A DNA stretch of 64,000 bases from an uncultured Alphaproteobacteria bacterium. GTDB taxonomy: Bacteria > Pseudomonadota > Alphaproteobacteria > SP197. Both the position numbers and the translations under genes were made by a program. The notes under the pieces were generated by a model. That model was not told where the DNA came from. It worked only from the letters and a program-made list of their open reading frames with translations, and did no database searches. The stretch is taken from the NCBI GenBank assembly GCA_943787175.1, contig CALSLK010000010.1, positions 1-64,000 on the forward strand, in the 5' to 3' direction. Below, piece by piece: positions 7,631 to 17,147 of this stretch (its first letter is position 1; each line of letters begins with the position of its first letter).

Positions 7631-8815
7631 CTACACTGTCATCCGGTCGGCGACGAGTTTCTGGAAGTGGTGCACACCGCCTTCCCAGATGCCGTTGAAA
7701 CGCGCGCCCGTCATGGCCGGTGAGGTATGGCCCTGATGGATGGCTTCGACCGCTTCGAAATCTTCGACATTGGTCGTGTCATAGAAGTGAATGATTGCGT
7801 CACGCGCCTTCTTGCACCGTTCCGCCGTGCCGCCTTCGCCGACGAAATAGAAGTCCCAGCGTTGGCGCGACACGCCCGGGCCCTCAGCGAACTCAACCAT
7901 GCTGGCGCAATGGTCGGGCCCGGCCACGAACTTGAAGTTGGGAAACAGCGCCATGTTCTTGGCCGTGCGGTTGTCGGCGTCCAGGCCCGGCCAGCGCGGC
8001 AGGGCCTCGGCATCACTCCAGGCATCGGGCAGGCCGACATCGATGATCGTACCAAGACAGGCCTTGTCTGCGACCACTGCATGCTGCTCGAAAGGTGCGA
8101 CTTCGGCGAGCAGGGTATGGACGAAGTTGAGATGCAGGGTTTCCAGGTAGTTTTCTACCACCAGCTTCCAGTTCGCCGCGATCTCATAGGGCATCGTCTT
8201 GCACCAGGTCGCCTGTTCCAGGTCATATTCGGCGACATGGGGCAGGAACGTCGCGGCATAATCCTCGAAAGGTTCGGCATTGCCGTCGATGTTGATGAAG
8301 AGCCAGTCATGCCACTGGTGCATGCGGACCTGTTTCAGGCCATGGCAGGATTTGTCCATACCTTCCGCGCTGGGCTGGTTATGGCCGCCCCAGTGGGGCG
8401 TGGCCCGCAGATTGCCTTCCAGATCAAAGGTCCAGCCGTGGTAACGGCAGCGCAGGGCCTGCTGGCCACTGGCTTCCCCAGGTACCAGAACCGTGCCGCG
8501 ATGGGTGCAGATGTTGTGAAAACACCGCATTTCGCCAGATTTCGTGCGCGTGAAGAGGATCGGAACACCTGCGACCGTGCGCGGCAGCACATCGCCCGGG
8601 TTTGGCGTTTCATGGGCGTAACCCGCGCACATCCAGGTTTTTGCAAACAGGTTGCGTTGTTCCTCGCGCGCAAAATCCTCACAGGTATAGGCAAAGGCCG
8701 GGAGGCCCCGCGCCTGGGCTGTGGGCAGGTAGAGGTCTTCAACGTCGTCATTCTTCAACATGGCATCACCAGATTTCGTCGTTGCCGGCGCATGGTAGGG
8801 CGTTTTTCTGGCCAT
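7631..8815 (-). CDS. Rieske non-heme iron oxygenase, alpha subunit
   Basis: About 394 residues from ATG 8815 (MARKTPYHAPATT); MLKNDDVEDL at 8761 is an alternative start. The Rieske [2Fe-2S] site is CTHRGTVLVPG...LRCRYHGW (C-x-H...C-x2-H). The catalytic domain has ENYLETLHLNFVH, which carries mononuclear iron ligands. It is closest in style to alpha subunits that demethylate or hydroxylate quaternary amines (GbcA, CntA, stachydrine demethylase), though ring hydroxylases look similar. No reductase is encoded nearby. First gene of a four-gene minus-strand operon with BKACE and two metallo-hydrolases; divergent from the chemotaxis operon. Confidence 0.87.
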   Translation of the reverse strand: MARKTPYHAPATTKSGDAMLKNDDVEDLYLPTAQARGLPAFAYTCEDFAREEQRNLFAKTWMCAGYAHETPNPGDVLPRTVAGVPILFTRTKSGEMRCFHNICTHRGTVLVPGEASGQQALRCRYHGWTFDLEGNLRATPHWGGHNQPSAEGMDKSCHGLKQVRMHQWHDWLFINIDGNAEPFEDYAATFLPHVAEYDLEQATWCKTMPYEIAANWKLVVENYLETLHLNFVHTLLAEVAPFEQHAVVADKACLGTIIDVGLPDAWSDAEALPRWPGLDADNRTAKNMALFPNFKFVAGPDHCASMVEFAEGPGVSRQRWDFYFVGEGGTAERCKKARDAIIHFYDTTNVEDFEAVEAIHQGHTSPAMTGARFNGIWEGGVHHFQKLVADRMTV

Positions 8816-8951
8816 ACAATACATCCAGGCGCACGTGACCACAGACACAGCCTGGTCTCATGGCCCTTCATCGCAGCGTTCACCTGTGAGATAACAACTG
8901 GGGAACGGTGCAGACGGGGCAGGATTCACCGCCCGTCATTGGGGAGCGCTT

Positions 8952-10172
8952 ATGCTGAAATCCATGTCGATCAGCGCAAAGCTGTATCTGGCCATGCTCA
9001 TCGCAGTCGGCCTGTCGCTTGGCATGGCTGCGACCGCTTACGATCAGCTTGCCAAGGTCAGTGATCGCGTTGAGGTCCTCACCTCCAAGCTTTATGACGA
9101 ACTCGCTGCCATCGATGACACCAACGCTTCCCTCAACCGTATTCTCGACCAGCGCCGCGATGTCCTGATCCAGCTTGAGGACACCCGTAACCTCATCATC
9201 ATCGGTTCGGTCGCAAGCTTCCTGTTTTTTGCTCTGCTGGCGGCCTATCTGGTGCGCAACCACGTCGTTGCGCCGGTCACGCAGCTCTCCAGACTGCTGC
9301 AGGATGTTTCCGGCACACTCGATTTCACCCGGCGCCACAGTCACGACATGAACGATGAGTTCGGCAGTGCTTCGGACGCCTTCAACCAGTTGATGGATGA
9401 AACCGGCACGGCCCTGAGGGAACTCTCCCAGAACACGACGCAGGTTGCCGGTGGTGCGTCACAGGCCAGCAGCGCAATCGGTCAGGTGGCCGAAGGCGCG
9501 CAGGTCCAGATCGACGATCTCAACCAGATCGCCGAGGCCATGCAGCAGACCAGCCTTTCGATCGGTGATGCAGCACGCACCACCCGTGAGGCTTCCCAGC
9601 AGGCCGCTGCGGCTGCGCGTCTGGTTGATGATGGCCATCAGCGCATGGCGACCATGATGCAGGCCGCGCGCGGCATTGAAGAAGACAGCAAGCGGATCAA
9701 CCGGATCTCTGATGCCATCACCCGCATTGCCTCGGAAACCCACATGCTGTCCCTGAACGCTTCAATCGAGGCCGCGCGCGCCGGTGAACACGGCAAAGGA
9801 TTTGCCGTTGTGGCCGAACAGGTTGGCCAGCTTGCTGAAGACGCCGCCCAGTCGGCCCAGGAAATCCAGGCCCTGGTCAAACAGGTGGAGTCGGACGCAA
9901 CGCGCAGCCTCAACACGGCCGAGCGGTTCGAGCAGGCGATGAACGAAATCTCGCACCATGTTTCGGAATCCGATGCCATGGTCCGGTCCGTAGCCGCAGC
10001 GGTCGAGGAGCAACGTGCTTCGGTCGCACGGATCGAGGTCAATGTCGGCTCCCTGCGCGAAATCGGTCAGGGCAACGCGACGGCCGCCGAAGAGATCACC
10101 GCCACCATGATCGAGCTTTCCAAGCTTGCTCAGCGTTCGCGCGAGCAGGTCGACCGCTTCAAGACGGATTAG
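8952..10172 (+). CDS. Methyl-accepting chemotaxis protein with minimal sensor domain
   Basis: 406 residues; GGGGAG precedes the ATG. TM1 is about residues 9-27, a short periplasmic part about 28-78, and TM2 about 79-99 (LIIIGSVASFLFFALLAAYL). A HAMP-like linker follows, then a long coiled-coil signalling domain with the hairpin tip THMLSLNASIEAARAGEHGKGFAVVAEQV. The periplasmic part is only about 50 residues, too short for a standard four-helix or Cache sensor. There is no NWETF-type pentapeptide at the C-terminus. It heads the che operon and probably signals to the CheA encoded 3.5 kb downstream. Confidence 0.92.
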   Translation: MLKSMSISAKLYLAMLIAVGLSLGMAATAYDQLAKVSDRVEVLTSKLYDELAAIDDTNASLNRILDQRRDVLIQLEDTRNLIIIGSVASFLFFALLAAYLVRNHVVAPVTQLSRLLQDVSGTLDFTRRHSHDMNDEFGSASDAFNQLMDETGTALRELSQNTTQVAGGASQASSAIGQVAEGAQVQIDDLNQIAEAMQQTSLSIGDAARTTREASQQAAAAARLVDDGHQRMATMMQAARGIEEDSKRINRISDAITRIASETHMLSLNASIEAARAGEHGKGFAVVAEQVGQLAEDAAQSAQEIQALVKQVESDATRSLNTAERFEQAMNEISHHVSESDAMVRSVAAAVEEQRASVARIEVNVGSLREIGQGNATAAEEITATMIELSKLAQRSREQVDRFKTD

Positions 10173-10189
10173 GGCAGGGCGGGATCGCC

Positions 10190-11065
10190 ATGTCCGGCAA
10201 GGTCGAACTGGCCCCTGCAGACACCTGTGATCTGGGCGAAGCCGCAGACAGGCTTCTTGCTGCCCTGCGCCACCGCTATGGTCTCAAACGCGATGACCTG
10301 CTTGAGCGCAAGGCACTGGGCGTGTTGCGTCAACGCCCGCCTGAAACCGTGAATGGCTGGCTTGATGATCTTCTTGCGCGCACCGTAGGTGATCCGGCCT
10401 GGCTGGGCGTTGTCGATGCCGTCACGATCCACGAGACCTATTTCTTCCGCGATCCAGGCCAGCTCCAGGTGCTGCGCCAGTCCTTGCTGCCGGCACTTCT
10501 CGAACAACGCATGGAAGCCAACGAGCGGCGCCTGTGCCTCTGGTCTGCTGGTTGTGCATCCGGTGAAGAAGCCTATTCCCTGGCGGTTCTTGTGTTGCAG
10601 GCCCTCGAAGGGGCTGGTGAAGCGCCAGGCGATTGGTCGATCGAAATTCTGGGAACCGATATCAGCCCTGCCATGATCGAGATCGCGCGCAAGGGCATCT
10701 ATGGCGGCCCCGGTCTTGATGCCTTCCGCCAACTACCCGAAGGCCATGACGTCTATTTCAGCGATCTCGCCGATCAACCCACACGCCGTTGCGTGGTCCC
10801 TGCGGTGCAGGCGCTTCCATGCTTCCGTCAGCACAACCTGATGGATCCGGAGCCACCCGTTACAAACGCCGACATCGTCCTGTGCCGCAATGTCTTCATC
10901 TATTTCGATGATGCATCGCAACGCCAGGCGGTTGACGTTCTGGCCTCGGCCACGGGCGAAGGCGGCTACCTGCTTCTGGGCGTGACCGATCGTTTGAACG
11001 ATGACAGCGGTTTTACGCGCCAGGCAACCGGCACCGCCGTCATCTATCGGCGTGGCCCGTCATGA
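10190..11065 (+). CDS. cheR: CheR chemotaxis protein methyltransferase
   Basis: 291 residues. It methylates glutamates on the MCP using S-adenosylmethionine. HETYFFRDPGQL is the CheR ETFFFRD signature, LWSAGCASGEEAYSLAV the SAM-binding loop, GTDISPAMIEIA the acidic ribose-binding block, and NADIVLCRNVFIYFD the conserved NVLIYFD-type motif. It starts 17 nt after the MCP and overlaps the next gene by ATGA. Confidence 0.95.
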   Translation: MSGKVELAPADTCDLGEAADRLLAALRHRYGLKRDDLLERKALGVLRQRPPETVNGWLDDLLARTVGDPAWLGVVDAVTIHETYFFRDPGQLQVLRQSLLPALLEQRMEANERRLCLWSAGCASGEEAYSLAVLVLQALEGAGEAPGDWSIEILGTDISPAMIEIARKGIYGGPGLDAFRQLPEGHDVYFSDLADQPTRRCVVPAVQALPCFRQHNLMDPEPPVTNADIVLCRNVFIYFDDASQRQAVDVLASATGEGGYLLLGVTDRLNDDSGFTRQATGTAVIYRRGPS

Positions 11066-12207
11066 CCGAACGCCTGATCATGCGGGTGGGTGTTGACCGC
11101 TTTGCCATGTCGGTCGAACACATTGTTCGTGTCGCGCCGGCGCGCGATGCCGAACCCCTGCCGCTTGCCCCTGCTGATGTTGAGGGCCTGGCAGCCTATG
11201 GCAGCGATGTCGTGCCCCAGATCAGTCTGGCAGTGACTGTCGGCATGGAAACGCCTGACCAGGCGGGGGGATTTGTCACCCTGGCAACAACCGCTTCGGG
11301 TCTTGTGGCTCTGCGCCACGATGGCTTTAAGGGTGTGCACACCTTCCCTGATGGCCGTCTGGCACCTGTTGCCGCGCCGCCTGGTGACTGCCGTACCGGC
11401 ATGATCCGTCTGGCTGGAAAACGGGTCTTTGCCCTTGATGCACGACGTATTCGTATTCCTGAAGGAGCTGATATCTCTCCGGTGGTTCCCATGGAACAGA
11501 TGGATGAGGTGCTTGCCGGAACAGCGCAGGTCGATGCCATGCCGTCTGCGCCACGTAGTCTTGGGTTCCGCCTGCATGGCAGGGACCATGTGCTCCCGCT
11601 CGACCTGATTGAGCGTATCGAGCCCGGCGGAGAGGGCATGACACGTCTGGTGTTGCGTTCGGATCAGGGTTGGTCCGAACTGGACGTAGAGGCTGTCTCT
11701 GGCCTGTCATCAAGTACAGACGGCCGTACCTCCCAAGATGCTCTCATGGACCAGCTGATCTGGTCACGACTCTCTGAGCATGGCGAGCCTGTGGCGCGTG
11801 ATGAAGGCGCAGCCGCACTTCCCGTGTTCCGGCTGGAAGCCGGCAGCACCGCCTGTGTGATCGCACGTCGCGACATCATTCTGGTCGCAGCGGCAGCCTA
11901 TGTGCCCGCGCCCTGGATGGCAGAACGGTTTGATGGCCTGGTCGCGACCACGCAGGGCATCCTGCCGGTGGTGGATTTGTCGCGGCGTTTGGGTGGCAGG
12001 CCTTCTTCGGGAGGGATCTGCGTTGCGGTTCAGTCGCCTGAAGGGGCATGGGCGCTTTCCTGTGATCGTGTCGTCGATGCCGGATTGGGCCGTGAGACAC
12101 CGGCTGATGCAGATCTGCCCTGGTCGGCAGGCGGCGTAGAACTTCAGAACGGCATCTGCCCTCTACTCGACCTTGACCACGTGATGTCGTTGGGGCGTGC
12201 GGCATGA
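11062..12207 (+). CDS. Multi-domain CheW-like coupling protein
   Basis: 381 residues, over twice the length of an ordinary CheW. Three stretches resemble degenerate CheW beta-barrels: about 1-130 (RFAMSVEHIVRVAPA, DVVPQISLAV), about 165-215 (GFRLHGRDHVLPLDLIERIE), and about 255-375 (IARRDIILVAAAAYVPAP, GILPVVDLSRRLGG, GICPLLDLDHVM). The 'G..V..V.DL...LG' block of CheW is best kept in the third. It overlaps cheR and cheB by 4 nt each. It probably couples receptor to CheA. Whether all three modules are real domains needs a profile search. Confidence 0.7.
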   Translation: MTERLIMRVGVDRFAMSVEHIVRVAPARDAEPLPLAPADVEGLAAYGSDVVPQISLAVTVGMETPDQAGGFVTLATTASGLVALRHDGFKGVHTFPDGRLAPVAAPPGDCRTGMIRLAGKRVFALDARRIRIPEGADISPVVPMEQMDEVLAGTAQVDAMPSAPRSLGFRLHGRDHVLPLDLIERIEPGGEGMTRLVLRSDQGWSELDVEAVSGLSSSTDGRTSQDALMDQLIWSRLSEHGEPVARDEGAAALPVFRLEAGSTACVIARRDIILVAAAAYVPAPWMAERFDGLVATTQGILPVVDLSRRLGGRPSSGGICVAVQSPEGAWALSCDRVVDAGLGRETPADADLPWSAGGVELQNGICPLLDLDHVMSLGRAA

Positions 12208-13277
12208 GCGGGTCGGGGCCCATCCGTGTTGCGATTGTCGATGACTCGGCATTCATGCGTATTGCCCTGCGTCAGATGCTGGGGCGTGCTGAAGACATCG
12301 AGATCGTGGCTGAAGGCCGCAACGGCAGGGAAGGGGTTGAGATCGCGCGCGACGTGCGTCCCGATCTCATGACCCTTGATGTGCTGATGCCTGAAATGGA
12401 CGGCCTGACTGCCCTGGGTCACATCATGGAAACGGCACCTTGTTCCGTCCTGATGATCAGCACCGAAACCCAGCAGGGTGCTGAAACGACCATGCGTGCC
12501 CTGGACCTTGGCGCAGCTGATTTCATTGCCAAGACAACCGACCTTGCCAAGCTCGACATGGCCTGGATCGAAAAGAACCTGATCGAGAAGGTTCGTTACT
12601 GGTCACTGCAGAACCGCAGCCGCAACAGGACCCGCAAAGCGCCGGAACGTGCAACGCTGCGCCAGGCTGATGCCGTGGAAACGCTTCCCGACTTCCTTGT
12701 TGTTGCCGCATCCACCGGTGGTCCAAAAGCCGTGACGGAGTTGATCGGCGGTCTGCGCGACCCCCGTTGCCCGGTTCTTGTGGCCCAGCATATGCCGCAG
12801 GGTTTCACGGCCGATTTTGCACGCCACCTGGCTTTGCGCAGTGGGCGCGATGTGGTGGAAGGACGCGAAGGTGATGTTCTAAAGCCAGGGCGGATCACGA
12901 TCCTTCCGGGTGGTATCGACAGCCAGGTCAGCAGAGGCAGGGACGGCAGCTTGCAGCTGGTGCGAAGTTCGACCCAGGACAGCATTGTGCATCCATCCGC
13001 GGATCTGCTTCTGGAATCCGTCGCCGATGTCAGTGCACTTGCGGTTGCCGTGGTCCTGACCGGCATGGGTGATGATGGCACGTTGGGTGCGGCCAGATTT
13101 GCTAAGGCAGGCTGGCCTGTGCTGGTACAGGAGCCGGCAAGTTGTGTGGTCGCAGGTATGCCCGGAGCGGTGATCGCTGCCGGACACGCAAGCGCGGTAC
13201 TTTCAGTTGCCAATATTGCGCGCCAGCTCAATCGGTGGCTGGCGGCGCCACAAACGGGGGAGAGAGCGCATGGCTGA
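12204..13277 (+). CDS. cheB: CheB protein-glutamate methylesterase/response regulator
   Basis: 357 residues. The receiver domain (about 1-120) has the phospho-acceptor Asp59 in LMTLDVLMPEMDG. The C-terminal methylesterase has the catalytic triad Ser170 (VVAASTGGPKAV), His196 (VAQHMPQGFT) and Asp290 (LTGMGDDGT). It removes methyl groups from the MCP once phosphorylated by CheA. Overlaps both neighbours (4 nt upstream, 8 nt downstream), so it is part of one transcript. Confidence 0.96.
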   Translation: MSGSGPIRVAIVDDSAFMRIALRQMLGRAEDIEIVAEGRNGREGVEIARDVRPDLMTLDVLMPEMDGLTALGHIMETAPCSVLMISTETQQGAETTMRALDLGAADFIAKTTDLAKLDMAWIEKNLIEKVRYWSLQNRSRNRTRKAPERATLRQADAVETLPDFLVVAASTGGPKAVTELIGGLRDPRCPVLVAQHMPQGFTADFARHLALRSGRDVVEGREGDVLKPGRITILPGGIDSQVSRGRDGSLQLVRSSTQDSIVHPSADLLLESVADVSALAVAVVLTGMGDDGTLGAARFAKAGWPVLVQEPASCVVAGMPGAVIAAGHASAVLSVANIARQLNRWLAAPQTGERAHG

Positions 13278-13686
13278 ACGGGTTCTGGTCGTGGATGATT
13301 CGCTGCTCATGCGCGCCGTGGTGACCGATATCATTGCCTCCGATGAGGCCTTCGAGGTCGTTGGCGAAGCGGTCGACGGACAGGATGCACTCGACAAGGC
13401 GCGTGATCTCAAGCCCGATTTGATCCTGCTCGATATCGAAATGCCGCGCATGGATGGCATCGAAGCGCTGAAACACCTTGCGCTGATGTCGACTGCGCGC
13501 GTGGTCATTGTTTCGTCTGCCGCGCAGGTCGGTTCGGATCAGGCTCTGGAAGCCTTGCGCCTTGGTGCTGCAGCTGTTGTGGCCAAACCGTCGGGTGCGC
13601 TCAGCATGGATCTCGACGCCAAGCGCGGACACGAGATTGTTCAGGGCGCTCGCAAGGCGGTGGGACTAGAGGTGGATCCGGGATGA
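13270..13686 (+). CDS. Single-domain response regulator (CheY-like)
   Basis: 138 residues from ATG 13270, overlapping the end of cheB. Receiver residues are the acidic pair in VVDDS, Asp55 in LILLDIEMPRMDG, Ser/Thr-region VIVSSAAQ and Lys106 in VVAKPSG. MDGIEALKHL resembles CheB-type receivers more than E. coli CheY, and no methylesterase domain follows. It probably carries the CheA signal to the flagellar motor or acts as a phosphate sink. No flagellar genes are in the window. Confidence 0.88.
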   Translation: MAERVLVVDDSLLMRAVVTDIIASDEAFEVVGEAVDGQDALDKARDLKPDLILLDIEMPRMDGIEALKHLALMSTARVVIVSSAAQVGSDQALEALRLGAAAVVAKPSGALSMDLDAKRGHEIVQGARKAVGLEVDPG

Positions 13687-16130
13687 GCGATATCCAGGAT
13701 GTCCTCTGGCAACAGTTCGAGGTCGAGGTATCTGAACATCTCGACTTCCTTGAAGGCGCGCTTGCAACGCCCGATGAAGCCTCGGCCCCCGATACGATTG
13801 CGGCAATCTTTCGTGCCTTTCATTCGACCAAGGGCCTGGGTGCGGCCATGGGCGTTGCTGCCATGGAGGCGGTCGCCCATGCCGCAGAAAGTCTGTTTGC
13901 ATCGGTCCGCAGCGGCAGCCGTAGTCTGGATGGAACTCTGTCCGAAGCGCTCTTTCAGGCCGTGGATGCCATGCGTGGAATGTCACGCGAAGCAGTCGCC
14001 GCACGCGGTGATGCTCCTGAACGTGAAGATGTTCTAGCCATCCTTGCACAGCATGAAACCGGCCTGGTGGTGCCAGAATCACTCGACCCGTCTGCGCCTG
14101 AAGATGACCCGACAAGCGCGCCGGCCCAGCAGTTGGGTGGGCTTGCCGACCAGCTGGCTGTCACCATGTCGGCACTGGTCGATGCCTTGCTGCCCGGGGC
14201 AGAGCCTGGTGCCCTGCAACAGCTTGATGAAGACCTGCTGGCGCTTGATGAGGCGATTGGCCCGCTGGGCCTGCAGGGATTACGGCGCCATCTGCGTCAA
14301 CTCAGCCGGGCCGTGCACAAGGGCATCCCTGACGACAGGCTTTTGCGTGATCTGACTGTTGCTCTTGGAACGGTCGAAGAGGTTTCCGGTCGCCCGGCCG
14401 GTCGCGCGAACCTGCAAGCCCATCTGGCGCAACGCGGTGCTGGCCAGTTGCTGCGTGATTGCGCCATGGCGGCCGAGTTTCTGGTCGAAGGGCATGATGA
14501 TGACGCGGTTGGGGAATCTCTGCGCAATGCTTCAGGCCAGGCTGAACTTCTGGGCCTTGATCAGGCGGCGGGTTTGCTGGTCCAGGCCACGGATATTCTG
14601 GGCCGCGGCAGCCCCGGCGAAACCACAAGACAACGCCTATCAAGCATCATTGATCGTATCGGAGAGGCTGCGGCAGCCAATCCGCCTGCCGACCTTGAGG
14701 CTGAAGATGCTGCACGATTCCGTGAATCCCTGCGCGAGGGTGCTGAAATTCAGGGCGGTGCCGACCAGATTGAACGCGCGCGTCAACTGGGTGTCAGCGA
14801 GCTGATTCTCAAGCAACCCACCGACGACATGCTGGCCCGCCTGGGCAGCGTTCTCGACGACCCCAATCTGATGCTCATCGAATTCGAGGCTGATCTCGAT
14901 TCCGATGCTGACCTTGCTGCACGTCTTGCTGCCTGGATTCATGACAATGCCGATGCGGTTGCCAGCCATGTCCGGCCAAGTCCTGAAGGGCCCAGAAGCC
15001 ACATACTGGTCGCCACCGCAGCAAGGCCGGCCGCCGTGAAGGCTGACCTGGGAAGCCTTGATCCCTCTCATGGCCAGCTCGTTGCGCGCATCTGTGATGG
15101 TCAGGCGTCCGAGGAGGCTTCGAAAAGTGCTGCATCACGCGCCGAAGAGGTGGTCCGGGTCCCTTCACGTGCCATCGATGACCTGCTGGACCTGCTGGAC
15201 CGGTTGAGCGAGCTGCTCCCTGTTGCTTCGGGCCTGGAAGACCTCCTTGAACAATCTGCCAGTGAAAACCTGCTCCGCCGCATGACGGAACGCTCCCAGA
15301 CAATGCCGGAAGGTTTCGCGGAGTTTGCTTCGGCGTTTGATGAGCAGCAGGAACGGCTCCACGGGTTGGCTGACGAGTTGTCGCGTGTATTGCGTGGTCT
15401 GCGTGATGCAGCGATGGACCTGCGTGTTGTTCCGATCGAAACGCTCCTTAACCGCTACCCGCGCGTCGCGCGCGAACTGGCCAGGAACCAGGGCAAGGAA
15501 CTGCGTGTTTCGATCGACGGCAGGGGCGCGCGCATCGACAAGGGCATGGTGGAGCTTCTGGTCGACCCACTGATGCACATGGTGCGCAATGCGGTGGACC
15601 ATGGGGTGGAACTGCCTGAGGAACGTCTGGAAGCAGGAAAGCAAAGACAGGCACAACTCACGCTTGGGGCAGAGCAACGCGGTGAACACGTTGTTGTGGT
15701 GTTGTCTGATGATGGACGCGGCATGGATCCGGTAGCGCTGCGCAAACGGGCGGTTGAAAACGGTCTGATGGATCAGGCCGCAGTCGATGCCCTGGATGAT
15801 CAGGCAGCCATGCGTCTGGTCTTTGAGGCAGGATTCTCGACCAACGATGAGGTGACGCAGACTTCCGGGCGTGGCGTGGGGATGGATGTGGTCGCTGCGG
15901 TTGCTGCACAACTGGGCGGATCGGTCTCGGTGCGTTCCAGGGTTGGCGAGGGCACCGACATCACCCTTGACCTGCCACTTTCAGTGGCGATTCAAAGCAC
16001 GCTTCTGATCGAACAGCAGGGCCAGCTCTTTGCCATCCCTGATCGTCGGATTGCAGGTGTGGTGCGTGCAAACGGCGCATCCCTTTGCAGCTTTGGCGGT
16101 GTCCGTCGTCAGAACATTTGGGACGCGTGA
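13683..16130 (+). pseudogene. cheA: CheA histidine kinase, 3' end removed by an insertion sequence
   Basis: 815 codons as read. P1/Hpt has His47 in IFRAFHSTKGLGAAMG. A variable acidic/Ala-rich region follows to about residue 480. Dimerisation is in DLLDLLDRLSELL. The ATPase domain has the N box LMHMVRNAVDHG, VLSDDGRGMDP and SGRGVGMDVVAAV. The P5 CheW-like domain begins (STLLIEQQGQLFAIPDRRIAGVVR) but stops after about 35 residues at 16099, where the IS3-family element begins; the last nine residues and stop are IS-encoded. Without most of P5 it should couple poorly to CheW and the MCP. Start overlaps the receiver gene by 4 nt. Confidence 0.9.
16100..16124 (+). repeat. Left terminal inverted repeat of the IS3-family element
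   Basis: 25 bp, TGTC-C-G-T-CGTCAG...TTTGGGAC. It matches the right repeat at 20 of 25 positions and starts with TG, as IS3-family ends normally do. A further shared block, CTGGCTCATC, lies just inside both ends. Confidence 0.75.
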
Positions 16131-16172
16131 GCTCGTTTTCTAATTGAGTATCTGGCTCATCTTGATTTGATG

Positions 16173-17147
16173 TTAAGCCGCTTGTTGTTGATGGTTCAAG
16201 CGGCGGGTTTGGATGGTGAGTTTTTTGATCTTTTCCCTCTTTTCGATGATGGCTGTGTGGCGCCCGAAGTAAGCATCCGATGGTGTGACGTTGCCAATGC
16301 TCTCGTGGTAGCGATGGTTGTTGTAATAATCCACGAAGGTGCCGATCTGGTTTTCGAGATCGCCCTGCAGATAGTAGTTTTCCAGCAAGATCCGGTTCTT
16401 GAGCGTCTGATGCCAACGCTCGATCTTACCCTGGGTCTGCGGGTGATAGGGTGCACCGCGAACGTGCTCCATACCCTGGCCTTCAAGCCATTCGGCCAGA
16501 TCGCCGGATATATAGGACGAACCATTATCGCTGAGCAGCCGGGGTTTATGGATGACCTCGGCCTGGTCGCAGCCTGATGCTTCCAACGCGAGTTCCAGTG
16601 TCTGGGTCACATCGCCCGCCTTCATGGTGGTGCACAGCTTCCAGGCGATGATGTAGCGCGAGTAGTCGTCGAGAATGGTCGACAGATAGAACCATCCCCA
16701 TCCGATGACCTTGAAGTAGGTGAAGTCGGTCTGCCAGAGCTGGTTCGGAGCTGAGGTCTTGTCCTTGAACTCATTCGCTGCCTTGATGACGATGAAGGCC
16801 GGGCTGGTGATCAGGTCGTGGGCCTTGAGCAGCCGGTAGACAGACGCTTCTGAGACAAAATAGCGTCTCGTGTCAGTGAACCTCACGGCCAGTTCCCTGG
16901 ACGATAGTTCCGGCTCATCCAGGGCCATCTCCACGATCTGCTGGCGCACATCGTCGGGGATGCGGTTCCACACCCGACCGGGGCCACTGGTGCGGTCATC
17001 AAGGCCGCCTCCACCTCGATACCGGTCGTACCACCGGTAAAACGTCGTGCTCGGGATGCCCAGCTTATCCAACGTCCGCCGGACCGGTAGATGAGAGCCT
17101 TCGACCAGCCTGATGATTTCCAGTTTCTCAGATGCGGGATATCTCAT
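16173..17147 (-). CDS. IS3-family transposase OrfB (integrase core)
   Basis: 324 residues. The N-terminal helix-turn-helix includes LDKLGIPSTTFYRWYDRY. The DDE catalytic triad sits in LWQTDFTYFKV, LLSDNGSSYIS and GKIERWHQTLK. Its ATG overlaps the orfA stop by 4 nt. In this family the active transposase is usually an OrfAB fusion made by -1 frameshifting, and a slippery run is present in orfA. Both frames are intact, so the element may be mobile. Confidence 0.93.
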   Translation of the reverse strand: MRYPASEKLEIIRLVEGSHLPVRRTLDKLGIPSTTFYRWYDRYRGGGGLDDRTSGPGRVWNRIPDDVRQQIVEMALDEPELSSRELAVRFTDTRRYFVSEASVYRLLKAHDLITSPAFIVIKAANEFKDKTSAPNQLWQTDFTYFKVIGWGWFYLSTILDDYSRYIIAWKLCTTMKAGDVTQTLELALEASGCDQAEVIHKPRLLSDNGSSYISGDLAEWLEGQGMEHVRGAPYHPQTQGKIERWHQTLKNRILLENYYLQGDLENQIGTFVDYYNNHRYHESIGNVTPSDAYFGRHTAIIEKREKIKKLTIQTRRLNHQQQAA

